Below, piece after piece: positions 20,142 through 28,238 of a stretch of 64,000 bases of DNA (the first letter of the stretch is position 1; each line of letters begins with the position of its first letter). The stretch lies in assembly GCA_937873495.1 (NCBI GenBank), contig CALMXZ010000014.1, positions 1 through 64,000 of the forward strand, written 5' to 3'. The position numbers and the translations under genes are program-made. Below the pieces are notes generated by a model. That model worked only from the letters and a program-made list of their open reading frames with translations. It made no database searches and was not told the DNA's origin. The DNA is from an uncultured Trueperaceae bacterium (GTDB lineage: Bacteria; Deinococcota; Deinococci; Deinococcales; Trueperaceae).

Positions 20142-20598
20142 CGGACGCGTCATCGAGAGCCGGTGGCTGGTCATCCACGTCGCTGACACACGCGTCGTCG
20201 CCCGGTGCGTCGAAGCACGCCGCAGACGCTGCGTCTTCCACGACGACCACGTCGAACGGCGCTCCGCGCATGATCGCAAGCCAATACTCGGCCCGTGATC
20301 GGGTGATCCCGTAATCATGCATGAGCGCCTCGACCGAGTCCTCCTCGGGCCTCACGACCTTCACCACGGCACCGATGTGGTCACGAGGGGATGTGGTCAC
20401 GAGGGCCGCTTCGGAGATGGGTTCGGTCGGGACCAGGATGATGTCGGGCTCGAACTCGCCGCGCATCTCGGCAAGCCAGTCTCTGGCCGCCTCGCGTGAT
20501 AGGCCAAAGTCGCGCATGACATCCTCGACGGTTGCGTCCTTGACGTCGATCTCCTTCACGGTCACCACGTCCCTCGTCTCAAGCGGCTCACGGCTCAT
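20122..20598 (-). CDS. Protein with two tandem ~60-residue repeats, unknown function
   Basis: 158 residues. Two copies of one unit are visible: VEDVMRDFGLSREAARDWLAEMRG (near 24-47) and VEALMHDYGITRSRAEYWLAIMRG (near 88-111), each followed by a short beta strand (DIILVPTE and DVVVVEDA). The unit resembles a small helix-turn-helix-like bundle, but I do not recognise the family. The acidic C-terminal tail is encoded on the opposite strand of the decayed lipoprotein copy, so the stop may be secondary. ATG 20598 is weakly supported by its ribosome site. Confidence 0.6.
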   Translation of the reverse strand: MSREPLETRDVVTVKEIDVKDATVEDVMRDFGLSREAARDWLAEMRGEFEPDIILVPTEPISEAALVTTSPRDHIGAVVKVVRPEEDSVEALMHDYGITRSRAEYWLAIMRGAPFDVVVVEDAASAACFDAPGDDACVSDVDDQPPALDDASAPDVTS

Positions 20599-20695
20599 GC
20601 CGTGTTCACAAGTGATGGCGCTGAACTAAACGCCCAAGCGCCCAGCATGCCTTCGCGCGAGACTGGCGCGAGCCACCGGGCGAGGCCTCGCACAC

Positions 20696-21022
20696 CTAGG
20701 AAAACGTATAGGTGAACGCTGGGCCCGTCTGCCGTAAGGTCCGCACCACAAGCTGCTGATCCGGCCGCACATCGACCTCGACAAGCACTATCTCGCTGCC
20801 GCCTGGCCGCGCGTCCGCAAGTTGGCGGTTGTAGTCATACAACTCCGGGTCGTTCGAAGGCAGCACGACCATGGACACGTCACTCGGCATGGACTCCCGC
20901 AGGCGCTCGTCCACCATCATCAGACGAGTGATGAGCATCGCCCACGCGATGTTGCGCTGGGTCAGCGTCTGCTTGTTCGCATCCGGTAGATCCCGTGCCC
21001 TGAACACGTTAGCTCGTCCCAT
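20696..21022 (-). CDS. Small protein paralogous to the gene at 23687, unknown function
   Basis: 108 residues from ATG 21022 (or about 103 from GTG 21007). Shared with the protein at 23687: RARDLPD, RLRESMPSDVSMVVLPSNDPELYDYNRQLAD, and a C-terminus ending in TGPAFTYTFS. The long upstream open frame (to 21268) is Arg-rich and reads through the MazG relic, so it is excluded. In both places this gene follows a MazG-like gene, so the two form a module; here the MazG partner is broken. Function unknown. Confidence 0.65.
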   Translation of the reverse strand: MGRANVFRARDLPDANKQTLTQRNIAWAMLITRLMMVDERLRESMPSDVSMVVLPSNDPELYDYNRQLADARPGGSEIVLVEVDVRPDQQLVVRTLRQTGPAFTYTFS

Positions 21023-21042
21023 CCGAAGACTGCGACCCAGCG

Positions 21043-21291
21043 CTAACCCGCCGAGTACTCCACCGCATTCTTCACCATCTTCGCGCGCACCGTCGCGACC
21101 ATGCCCACTCCCGACCGGTCCGCCAGCTCGAGCAGGTAGATCTGCACGTCGGCGAACTCGTCCAGAACGCAGGCACGCTCGACGGATCCCAACGCGTCCC
21201 GCTCCTCCGAGAGCGCGGGCGCGCGGAGGAACGGCTGGACGCCGCGCCCGCGGCACCGCGCGCACCAACGCGCACGTAACGCCGCATACAT
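21043..21291 (-). pseudogene. Truncated MazG-like pyrophosphohydrolase relic
   Basis: The last 60 or so codons match the intact gene at 24095: SEERDALGSVERACVLDEFADVQIYLLELADRSGVGMVATVR, then KMVKNAVEYSAG. The N-terminal half, which in the intact copy has VEVAELMENFQW with the first metal-binding acidic residues, is missing or unrecognisable. Without those the protein cannot work as a MazG-type enzyme. An open frame continues upstream but overlaps the lipoprotein promoter region. Confidence 0.7.
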
Positions 21292-21370
21292 GTAGCTTTC
21301 ACGTGCGGCCCCTACCATCCGTTGGAGAACGCACGGTTCACATGAGCCCCCGATCCCAGGAGGTAACGCC

Positions 21371-21781
21371 ATGCTCAAGCGTTTCGCACCCCTCGCACTG
21401 CTCGTCCTCGCCGTCGTCATGGCGGCATGCAGCCCCCAGGCCGTCGACGCCTCCGGCGACTGGTCCGCCTCCGTGCAGACCGGCGGCGGGTCCACCCCAC
21501 TCTCGTTCACGGTCGGCGACGACAACCGCGTCGCCAGCGAAGACTTCCACCTGCAGTACGGCGACCTGTTCCTCGACTACGAGGTCACGTCGAGCGTCGT
21601 CGGCGACCGCTTCTCGCTGGACGCCCGCGCCACGTCGAACGCCGGGACAGCGACACTGACCGTCCGCGCGCAGATCAACGAGAACACCATGAACGGCACG
21701 TACGACTTCCTCGTCGTGCCGAACGACGGCGAGCCGCTGCACGTGAACGGGAGCTTCACGGCCTCGCGCGTCGTGCGGTAG
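21371..21781 (+). CDS. Small lipoprotein, unknown function
   Basis: 136 residues. Signal peptide with lipobox VVMAAC, Cys near position 20, then a short linker and a beta-rich domain (GDWSASVQTGG... FTVGDDNRVASEDFHLQYGDLFLDYEVTSS ... NTMNGTYDFLVVPNDGEPLHVNGSFTASRV). The shape suggests a small calycin- or lipocalin-like outer-membrane protein, but this is a guess. AGGAGG (21358-21363) supports ATG 21371. It has a dead paralogue 1.4 kb upstream. Confidence 0.75.
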   Translation: MLKRFAPLALLVLAVVMAACSPQAVDASGDWSASVQTGGGSTPLSFTVGDDNRVASEDFHLQYGDLFLDYEVTSSVVGDRFSLDARATSNAGTATLTVRAQINENTMNGTYDFLVVPNDGEPLHVNGSFTASRVVR

Positions 21782-21797
21782 GACCGCCCAACCTCCA

Positions 21798-22379
21798 CTA
21801 GGGCCGGTCGGCGTCGGGCCTCAGCCCGCGCAGGTACACGTCCACGAGCCACGACTCCGCCCCGGCACAGACGTGCCCGGGCACCTCGCTCAATGGGCGG
21901 GTGACCGCGGCGAGGCCGACCTGGAACGCGACCCCGTCGATGCCGTCTCGCACCAACCCCGCCGCGCGGGCGCGCTCGATGAGCCGGTCCTGAGACTCGT
22001 TGACCCGCGCCACGACCTGCCGCGCGTACTCCGGCACGCCTTCCTTGGCGAAGAGCTCGAAGAGTTCCGGCAGCAGCGCGCCCGGCCGCAATGCGGCGAG
22101 CTCGTGGACCAGCGCCCGCCACGCCCGCTCGGGCTCCACACTCAACTCCGCGTCATAGCGCGCCTCGATCGCGACGAAGCGCTCGGCGAGGTCGAGCACG
22201 ACGGACCGCACGAGGTCGTCGCGCGTCGGGAAGTGCCGGTACAGCGTCGCGATGCCCGTGCCCGCCTCTTCGGCGACCGCGGCCAGGGCGACGCCGCAGC
22301 TCCGGCTGCCGAACACCTTGCGGGCGGCATCGAGGAGCGCCTCCCGGTTGGCCAGCGCATCGGATCTCACGGTAATCAC
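21798..22379 (-). CDS. TetR family repressor
   Basis: 193 residues. N-terminal HTH: ANREALLDAARKVFGSRSCGVALAAVAEEAGTGIATLYRHFPTRDDLVRSV; the rest is a ligand-binding helical domain. Divergent from the DoxX-SDR genes with a 9-bp palindrome in between (22429-22449), which is its likely operator. The ligand is unknown; TetR-DoxX-SDR sets often respond to electrophiles or quinones, which is family knowledge rather than visible here. Confidence 0.9.
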   Translation of the reverse strand: MITVRSDALANREALLDAARKVFGSRSCGVALAAVAEEAGTGIATLYRHFPTRDDLVRSVVLDLAERFVAIEARYDAELSVEPERAWRALVHELAALRPGALLPELFELFAKEGVPEYARQVVARVNESQDRLIERARAAGLVRDGIDGVAFQVGLAAVTRPLSEVPGHVCAGAESWLVDVYLRGLRPDADRP

Positions 22380-22391
22380 CTCTCGCCTGCG

Positions 22392-22420
22392 TTGCGTTCC
22401 GCTACCCGGACGATTATACT
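22392..22420 (+). promoter_or_regulatory. Promoter of doxX-like/SDR operon
   Basis: TTGCGT (22392-22397) and TATACT (22415-22420) with a 17-base spacer. The predicted start of RNA is near 22427, at the left edge of the palindrome 22429-22449. Confidence 0.65.
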
Positions 22421-22428
22421 CCGGTAGT

Positions 22429-22449
22429 AACGGATGGAAACCATCCGTT
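22429..22449. promoter_or_regulatory. TetR operator: AACGGATGG-N3-CCATCCGTT
   Basis: Perfect 9-bp inverted repeat with an AAA centre, located right at the predicted transcription start of the DoxX gene and in the leader of the divergent TetR gene. Its place explains repression of both. Confidence 0.75.
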
Positions 22450-22468
22450 TCAGAACGGGAACCTCGCG

Positions 22469-22834
22469 ATGACCATCACGCTCTGGATCATAAACGGCCT
22501 CCTAGCCCTCCTCTTCCTCGCCGCCGGCAGCATGAAGCTCGCCCGGCCGAAAGCCGCTCTGGTCACCAACGGCATGGGCTGGGCCCAGGACTTCAGCGAC
22601 GGCAACGTCAAGCTCATCGGCCTGGCAGAGTTCCTGGGCGGCCTCGGTCTGATCCTCCCGTTCGCCCTCGGCATCACGCCCGTGCTCACGCCGATCGCGG
22701 CGGTCTGCCTCGCGATCATCATGGTCGGCGCCACCCTCACCCACGCGCGCCGCAAGGAGAGCCCCATGGGCTCGGCCGTGCTCGGCCTGCTGAGCGCCGT
22801 GAGCGGCGTCATCGGGTTCGTGGTGGTGCTCTGA
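22469..22834 (+). CDS. DoxX-like membrane protein
   Basis: 121 residues with four hydrophobic helices. The start TLWIINGLLALLFLAAGSMKLARPK and AEFLGGLGLILPFALGI are typical of the DoxX/DoxX-like family, membrane proteins linked to redox or quinone stress. First gene after the TetR operator; the SDR gene follows 37 bases later. AACGGGAACCTCGCG before ATG 22469 has no strong ribosome core. Confidence 0.85.
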   Translation: MTITLWIINGLLALLFLAAGSMKLARPKAALVTNGMGWAQDFSDGNVKLIGLAEFLGGLGLILPFALGITPVLTPIAAVCLAIIMVGATLTHARRKESPMGSAVLGLLSAVSGVIGFVVVL

Positions 22835-22871
22835 GCGACCCTCGCGCCACGCCCGCGGGAGAAGGAGAAGC

Positions 22872-23649
22872 ATGCCGACCATCGCCGTCCTAGGCGCGGG
22901 CCCGGGCCTCGGGCTCGCGGTCGCCAAGCGCTTCGGCACGGCCGGGTACGGCGTCGTTCTCGTCGCGCGCCGCTCCGAAGCGCTCGCCGATCACGTCGCC
23001 CGGCTCGGAGCGGACGGTGTCCGTGCCGAAGCTGTCGTCGGCGACCTGACCGACCTCGAGCGCTTCCCCGAGCTCGCCGGGCGCGTTCGCGAAGCGGGCG
23101 GGAATCCCGACGTCGTGTACTTCGCGCCCACGGCGAGCGGTATGGCCTTCACTCCGGCCGCCGGGCTCACCGTCGCGGCCGCCGAGGACAACACGCGCCT
23201 CATCTTCACGGCGACGGTCGCCGCCGTGCAGGAGTTCCTGCCGCACATGCTCGATCAGCGTTCCGGCGCCGTCCTTACCGCGCAAGGCGCGCGCCCTCTC
23301 CGCCCTGCCGGGGATGGGCGGCCCCGGACCCGCCATGGCCGCCCAGCGGCACTACTTGCGCTCACTCGGACGCGAGGTGACCGAGCACGGCGTCTCCGTC
23401 GGCAGGCTCTACATAGCCGGTCTCATCGGCCACAGCGCCATCGACCAGGCCATGCAGGCCGCGCGCGCCGCGGGCAAGAAGGTGCCGAGCATCGGAACGC
23501 TCGACCCCGACAAGCTCGCAGACAAGCTCTGGCGGATGCACACGGGCGGTCGCGACCACGAAGCCGTCGCCCCGTTCGGCGGCCGCGTCATCATGCCGTT
23601 CATGGCAACCAAGCCCGCGAAGGCCATGCTGCGCAGAGCCGGGATGTGA
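22872..23649 (+). pseudogene. Short-chain dehydrogenase/reductase, frameshifted
   Basis: The first part reads MPTIAVLGAGPGLGLAVAKRF (Rossmann GxGxGLG) to EFLPHMLDQRSGAVLTAQG, then the frame breaks. The second part, from about 23290 in the next frame, reads ARALSALPGMGGPGPAMAAQRHYLRSLGREV (YLRSL in place of the usual YxxxK region) to the stop at 23649. The two parts join at a GCGCGCG run near 23286-23296 and differ by one base. Either a recent pseudogene or a sequencing error in a GC repeat; the two halves together would make a normal 258-residue protein. Confidence 0.85.
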
Positions 23650-23686
23650 CCGCGGCGTAACCGCGGCCCTGCGCCGTGGGTTTCGG

Positions 23687-23965
23687 CTAGATGTACGAGT
23701 AGCTTAGCGCCGGCCCGGTCGGCCTCAAGGGCCGAAGGGCTAGTGTCTGCGCCTGCTGCATCTCGATCGCGATCATCACCATCTCGGTGCCCTCAGGCTG
23801 CCGGTCGGCCAGTTGCATGTTGTAGTCGCAAAGCTCATCAGGGTCGTTCGAAGGCAGCACGAAGATCGTGACCTCACTCGGGGCGGACTCCCGTAGCTGT
23901 TCATCCTCAACCAGTAGCCCGAGGATCAGCACGATCCATGCCTGCTGGCGCTCGATGAGCGTCAA
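23687..23965 (-). CDS. Small protein linked to MazG-like gene, unknown function
   Basis: At least 92 residues from TTG 23965. Similarity to the paralogue at 20696 continues upstream (RRANAIKARDLPDPKKL), and AGGAGG at 24008-24013 points to a start near 23998, where only ATC is available. Conserved core: LRESAPSEVTIFVLPSNDP, LCDYNMQLAD, TGPALSYSY. Last gene of the long run starting at 30877 and 81 bases after the MazG-like gene. No known domain was recognised. Confidence 0.65.
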   Translation of the reverse strand: MTLIERQQAWIVLILGLLVEDEQLRESAPSEVTIFVLPSNDPDELCDYNMQLADRQPEGTEMVMIAIEMQQAQTLALRPLRPTGPALSYSYI

Positions 23966-24094
23966 CTTCTTGGGATCTGGAAGGTCTCGAGCCTTGATCG
24001 CGTTCGCCCTCCTGTCTCACGGGCCCGAGTTTCGCTCGCGCCCGGAGCCAACGAGCGCACAGGGGCTACCAACGTCGTGACATGAGATGCGCTG

Positions 24095-24409
24095 CTAAGG
24101 CGCCGGGTACTTCACGGCGTTCTTGACCATCTTCTGCCTAACGGCAGCGACCATGTCGACGCCGAGCCGGTCCGCCAGCTCGAGCAGGTAGACCTGCACG
24201 TCGGCCATCTCGTCGATCACCCCGGACCGCGCGACTGGGTCGAGCGCGTCAGACTCCTCGTTCGTGAGCCACTGGAAGTTCTCCATCAGCTCCGCGACCT
24301 CGACGGACAGGGCCATGACGAGGTTCTTCGGGGCGTGGTAGCGGTGCCAGTCGCGCGCCTGCGCGAAGGCGCGGATCTCGGAAGTCAGTTCATCCAGGTC
24401 GCCGGGCAT
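24095..24409 (-). CDS. MazG-like nucleotide pyrophosphohydrolase
   Basis: 104 residues, the size of the single-domain iMazG/RS21-C6 (dCTPase-like) group. VEVAELMENFQWL carries the first acidic metal cluster (ExxE) and VIDEMADVQVYLLELADRLGVD the second (ExxD). Cleaves (d)NTPs to monophosphate and pyrophosphate, probably as house-cleaning of odd nucleotides. Thirteen bases downstream of a deaminase gene, giving a nucleotide-processing pair. A broken second copy is at 21043. Confidence 0.88.
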   Translation of the reverse strand: MPGDLDELTSEIRAFAQARDWHRYHAPKNLVMALSVEVAELMENFQWLTNEESDALDPVARSGVIDEMADVQVYLLELADRLGVDMVAAVRQKMVKNAVKYPAP

Positions 24410-24421
24410 GATGCGGACAGG

Positions 24422-24913
24422 TTACTCCGCACTCTGCGCGGCGACCCAAGCCTCGTAAGGGTCGATCCCTTCCACCCGGACGGGGAGGTGGGTGAACCTC
24501 ATCGCACGCTCGGCTGCGGGCTTGGCGAGTTCGGCGTACACATGCGCGGTGGACAGACCGAACGGTCGACCCTCCTCGTTCGAGTACGCGTAGTACACGG
24601 CGCTGACGCCGAGCAGTAGCATCGCCCCGAGGCACATGGGGCACGGGTGGCCGCTGGCGTACATCACGTATTCCCCTCGACCGCCGAGCGCCCCCCGGCC
24701 GGCCGCCGCGCGCAACGCCTCCAGCTCCGCGTGGGCCGTGGGATCGCCGGTCGCCAACATCGTGTTCACACCGGTGGCGATCTCCTCGCCGTCCCTAGTC
24801 AGCACCGCGCCGAACGGTCGACCGCCGCTCTGGCGCACGTTCTCGTGCGCCAGAGCGATGGCCTTCTCGAGGTGCCGTTCGTGACGGCCCTCGCCTGCTA
24901 GTTCATCGCTCAT
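24422..24913 (-). CDS. Nucleoside/base deaminase (CDA/TadA-like fold)
   Basis: Zinc-dependent deaminase, 163 residues. The zinc and catalytic motif HAELEA (near 67) and PCPMCLGAM (near 95) are intact. FGAVLTRDGEEIATGVN and YYAYSNEEGRPFGLS point to the guanine-deaminase-like branch rather than tRNA deaminase. Located between the M24 gene (18 bases) and the MazG-like gene (12 bases), all on one transcript. Confidence 0.85.
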   Translation of the reverse strand: MSDELAGEGRHERHLEKAIALAHENVRQSGGRPFGAVLTRDGEEIATGVNTMLATGDPTAHAELEALRAAAGRGALGGRGEYVMYASGHPCPMCLGAMLLLGVSAVYYAYSNEEGRPFGLSTAHVYAELAKPAAERAMRFTHLPVRVEGIDPYEAWVAAQSAE

Positions 24914-24931
24914 CGATCCACACCTCGCTCG

Positions 24932-26065
24932 TCACTTGTCGAGAACGTACGGGCGGTCGACCGCGAAGCCCGAGTCGGAGAGCTCCACCCCGGTCTCGGT
25001 CATCACGCACCTGAGGCTGACCATCAGACCGCCCTGCACCCGCGGCGCCACCACGAACTCCATGCCCGGCTCGAGTCGGTCCCGCGACGCCGGGGAGAGC
25101 ACCGGCATGTCCTCGAAACCGAGCGAGACCCCGTGACCGACGACCGGCTGGGTGCAGGCCAGCCCGGCGGCGGTCAACCGCTCCTGGACCGACCGCGCGG
25201 CCTCGTTGGCGGGCATCCCGGGCCGGAAGCTCACCACACTCGCGAGCAACGCCTCGTGCTGCCTGGCGTACCGGTCGGCGACCGTCGCCTCTGGAGCACC
25301 GACCACCACCGTCCGACTGATGTGTGCCGCGTACGGACCGAACGAGCAGGTGTAGTCCAGGACCAGGGCATCGCCCCGCGCCGCCGGCACGGCCTGTGTC
25401 GATACCAGGGGCACGATCCGTTGACCGGCGGCCCCGATCCCGCCGCGCCCCGTGTCGGTGCCCTGGCGCAGGATCTCCCGCATGATCCGGTTGTGGATCT
25501 GGACCCGGGTGTCGCCGCCGCGGGAGGCCTCCAGGCCAGTCAGTAACGCCGTGGCGAGGCGCTCGTACGCGCGGGCGGACTCGGCCAGTTGCCGAGCGTC
25601 CTTGCGCACGCGCAGCTCGTCGATCAGACCCCCGAGGTCCAGGAAGGTGGCCTCCGGCATGGCGCCGACGAGGTGGCGGTACTCCTTGTCGGAGACGTAG
25701 TCCAGTTCGACGCCGATGGTCCCCCTCGCCAGTCCCTTGGCCTCCAGGACGTCCGCCACCGTGTGGAAACCCGACTGGGCGAAGTTGCGGAACCTCACCA
25801 CCTCGTCAGACCAAGCGAGCTTGGAAGCGAGACCCGAATGCCAGCGGCCGACGACGAGAGCGGAGTCGCCGTCGCGCGTGCCGACGGCCAGGGCCGCGCC
25901 GGGACCGCCAGGGCGTTGGCTGGAACCGACCCTGGGATGCCCGGACATGTACCAGACGTTCTTGGCGGACTGGACGACCGCGGCGTCGAACCCGGCGCCC
26001 CGCAGGGCGCTAGTCAACGTGTCGCGCTCGAGGAACCTCGTGGCCCGCTTCAGGTCCTCTACCAT
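24932..26065 (-). CDS. M24 (Xaa-Pro peptidase/creatinase) family protein, metal ligands lost
   Basis: 377 residues with the creatinase-type N-domain and the pita-bread C-domain. Of the usual five metal ligands (D, D, H, E, E), LVLDYTCSF keeps the first Asp, AAHISRT has His for the second Asp, GHGVSLGFEDMP keeps the His, FVVAPRV has Ala for Glu, and VSLRCVMTETG lacks the last Glu. It therefore may act without metal, as creatinase does, or have lost activity. ATG 26065 overlaps the upstream gene's stop (TGATG). Confidence 0.85.
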   Translation of the reverse strand: MVEDLKRATRFLERDTLTSALRGAGFDAAVVQSAKNVWYMSGHPRVGSSQRPGGPGAALAVGTRDGDSALVVGRWHSGLASKLAWSDEVVRFRNFAQSGFHTVADVLEAKGLARGTIGVELDYVSDKEYRHLVGAMPEATFLDLGGLIDELRVRKDARQLAESARAYERLATALLTGLEASRGGDTRVQIHNRIMREILRQGTDTGRGGIGAAGQRIVPLVSTQAVPAARGDALVLDYTCSFGPYAAHISRTVVVGAPEATVADRYARQHEALLASVVSFRPGMPANEAARSVQERLTAAGLACTQPVVGHGVSLGFEDMPVLSPASRDRLEPGMEFVVAPRVQGGLMVSLRCVMTETGVELSDSGFAVDRPYVLDK

Positions 26066-27207
26066 CAGCGTCTCCCTTCGATGACGAACAGTTCATCGGT
26101 GTCGAAACGATCGGACAGGAGCACGTTCCCGCCCTCACGGATGAGGACCAGGTCCTGGACCGTGTAGCGTTGGGTCGGCGGCAACATCGGTTCGATGGCG
26201 ATGATGTTGCCGTCGCGCAAGGCCATGCCCTCGTCCTCCGTGATCATGGGGCGCTCCTGGTAGCCGAACCCCAGGCTGTGGCCCACGATGACGGCCGAGT
26301 GCTGCATCCCGTACTCGGCCACGAGTTCCCGACAACGCAGGAAGACATCGCGCCCGGTGACGCCCGGACGCATGTACTCGATGAGCGCCCGCTCGACGTC
26401 GACGGTGATCTTGTACATGCGCGCCTGCTCCTCGGACGCCTCTCCCACGATCGCGTGGCGCGACTGGTTCGAGGGGTAGCCGCCGAGGAAAGTGGCGTGG
26501 TCCGCGAAGATCAGGTCCCCATACCGGATGGGCCGCTCGCCCACGCCCTTGTGCGGCTCGCCGTTCTCCTCCACGATCATCAGGCCGCCGCGGCAGTACT
26601 CGGCACCGAGCTCCAGCGCGTTGCCGAGGATGGCCGAGTGCAGGTCCCACTCCGTGTCGCCCTCACGCGCTTCCGAGAAGGCCCGGATCATCGCGTCGTC
26701 GAGGATGTCGGCGGAGCGCTTGATCATGGCGATCTCGCCCGGGGTCTTGCGGCTGCGCATGAGGTCGAGCGCCTCGTCGACGGGCGTCAGGCGCAACCGG
26801 GGCAGGAGCGCTCTGAGCTCCCGACAGGCCGAGGCGGTCATCCCCTCCGACTCGTAGCCCACGATGCTCTCCTCGAAACCGTGCGCCTTCAGGTACGCCG
26901 CGAGCGCCTGGATGGCAGAGCCGTCCTCGCGGTCGAACGTCGTGACCGGCGCCCACGCCAGCTCCCGGCTGACGGCGAGGTCGGCCTCCTCGACGAAGAG
27001 CAGCGAGCTGCCGTCCGGTTGGACGAGCGCGACACCGCACGACGCGGCGGAAGGCGTGTACCAGGGCAAGAGGTGGATGTCCGGGATGGCGGTGGGGCTG
27101 CCGGTGAGGTAGAAGACGTTCTTCGGCGAGCTCGCGACCAGGACCTCCACCGCCGTGTACGCGAACAGGGAATCGAGGGCGTCTCTGTTGACGAAGTCTT
27201 GGAACAT
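26065..27207 (-). CDS. M24 (Xaa-Pro peptidase/creatinase) family protein, partly altered metal site
   Basis: 380 residues from ATG 27207, chosen because AGGAGGAAGC lies directly before it; the longer frame to 27666 is an antisense shadow. Metal-ligand positions: LIFADHATF keeps Asp, PSNQSRH has Asn for the second Asp, GHSLGFGYQERP keeps His, IIAIEPML keeps Glu, TVQDLVLIREGG has Gln for the last Glu. Thus three of five remain. Follows the permease genes by 62 bases and overlaps the second M24 gene by one base: a tandem pair linked to peptide uptake. Confidence 0.85.
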   Translation of the reverse strand: MFQDFVNRDALDSLFAYTAVEVLVASSPKNVFYLTGSPTAIPDIHLLPWYTPSAASCGVALVQPDGSSLLFVEEADLAVSRELAWAPVTTFDREDGSAIQALAAYLKAHGFEESIVGYESEGMTASACRELRALLPRLRLTPVDEALDLMRSRKTPGEIAMIKRSADILDDAMIRAFSEAREGDTEWDLHSAILGNALELGAEYCRGGLMIVEENGEPHKGVGERPIRYGDLIFADHATFLGGYPSNQSRHAIVGEASEEQARMYKITVDVERALIEYMRPGVTGRDVFLRCRELVAEYGMQHSAVIVGHSLGFGYQERPMITEDEGMALRDGNIIAIEPMLPPTQRYTVQDLVLIREGGNVLLSDRFDTDELFVIEGRR

Positions 27208-27269
27208 GCTTCCTCCTGTTGGCCCGTGGGGACGGTGCTCTGCACTGCTCACACGAGGTGTAGCGCCTG

Positions 27270-28238
27270 TCATTGGATGCCCCTCAGCCGAGGGTCGAGA
27301 AAGTCGCGCAGCCAATCGCCGATCAGGTTGAAGGAGAGGACCGTGAGCGCTATCGCCACGCCCGGGAAGACCGCGAGCCACCACCTGCCGGCCAGCAGCT
27401 GGTCGCGGCTCTCGGCGAGCATCCCGCCCCACGTCGGCACCGTCGGCGGCACCCCGAGGCCGAGGAAGGACAACGACGCCTCGGAGAGGATGACGCTGGA
27501 GACGTTGAAAGAGGCGATCACGATGAGCGGGGCGAGGATGTTGGGCAGCACCGTCCGGAACACGACCGCGAGCGTCCGCGCGCCGAGGGCCTTGGCGGCC
27601 TCCACGTACTCCTTCTCGCGCTGCGAGATGGTCTGGGCTCGGGCGATGCGCGCGTACGTGACCCACTGCCCTACCCCCAGGATGAGGATGAGGTTCCAGA
27701 TCCCCGGCTTCAGTACGACGAGGAACATGATGGCCAGCAGGATGAACGGGAAGGCCAACTGGATGTCGGCCAGCCGCATGATGATGCTGTCGAGCCGACC
27801 GCCGAAGTAACCCGCCGTCACCCCTAGCGACGTGCCGATGAGGCCGCCGATGAAGACGGCGCTGAACCCGACTATGACGGAGACCCTCGCACCGTAGAGC
27901 AACCGGCTCAGGACATCGCGCCCCAGCCCGTCAGTGCCAAGGTAGGCGGTCACCTTCCCGGTCCTGTCCGGCTGCATCGGGGGCTGGAGGCGGGTGACGA
28001 TGTTCTGCCTGTTCGGGTCCTTCGGCGCGACCCGAGGGCCGATCAATGCCGTCACCGAAACGACTATGAGCACCACGAAGGCGAACAGCGGCCACTTCGC
28101 CCGCAGCAGGCTCTTGAACACGCGACGCGCGGTTGAGCGCCGGCGGGCGCGCTTGGAGGCGCCTGCGGACGGCGGGGAGGCGCGTCGGGCAGGCTCGAGG
28201 GGCGCCGATCCAGGCTGCGTTGACAAGTCTTCCCTCAC
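27270..28238 (-). CDS. ABC permease DppC-like, set 2
   Basis: Second membrane subunit, 322 residues with a basic, poorly conserved N-terminal cytoplasmic tail of about 45. Signature AYLGTDGLGRDVLSRLLYGARVSVIVG and EAA loop VEAAKALGARTLAVVFRTVLPNILAP, ending FLDPRLRG. ATG 28238 overlaps the end of DppB by four bases. The downstream M24 genes suggest peptides or related amides as substrate. Confidence 0.93.
   Translation of the reverse strand: MREDLSTQPGSAPLEPARRASPPSAGASKRARRRSTARRVFKSLLRAKWPLFAFVVLIVVSVTALIGPRVAPKDPNRQNIVTRLQPPMQPDRTGKVTAYLGTDGLGRDVLSRLLYGARVSVIVGFSAVFIGGLIGTSLGVTAGYFGGRLDSIIMRLADIQLAFPFILLAIMFLVVLKPGIWNLILILGVGQWVTYARIARAQTISQREKEYVEAAKALGARTLAVVFRTVLPNILAPLIVIASFNVSSVILSEASLSFLGLGVPPTVPTWGGMLAESRDQLLAGRWWLAVFPGVAIALTVLSFNLIGDWLRDFLDPRLRGIQ

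Noticed and set aside
20696-21268. 190-residue version of the small protein
   Set aside because: The first 82 residues are Arg/Ala-rich and read through the MazG relic; the start at 21022 or 21007 is favoured.
26065-27666. 533-residue version of the first M24 protein
   Set aside because: AGGAGG directly precedes ATG 27207; the extension overlaps the DppC gene in another frame.
26170-27810. 546-residue plus-strand open frame
   Set aside because: Antisense to the M24 and permease genes, which have clear motifs; composition is that of a shadow.
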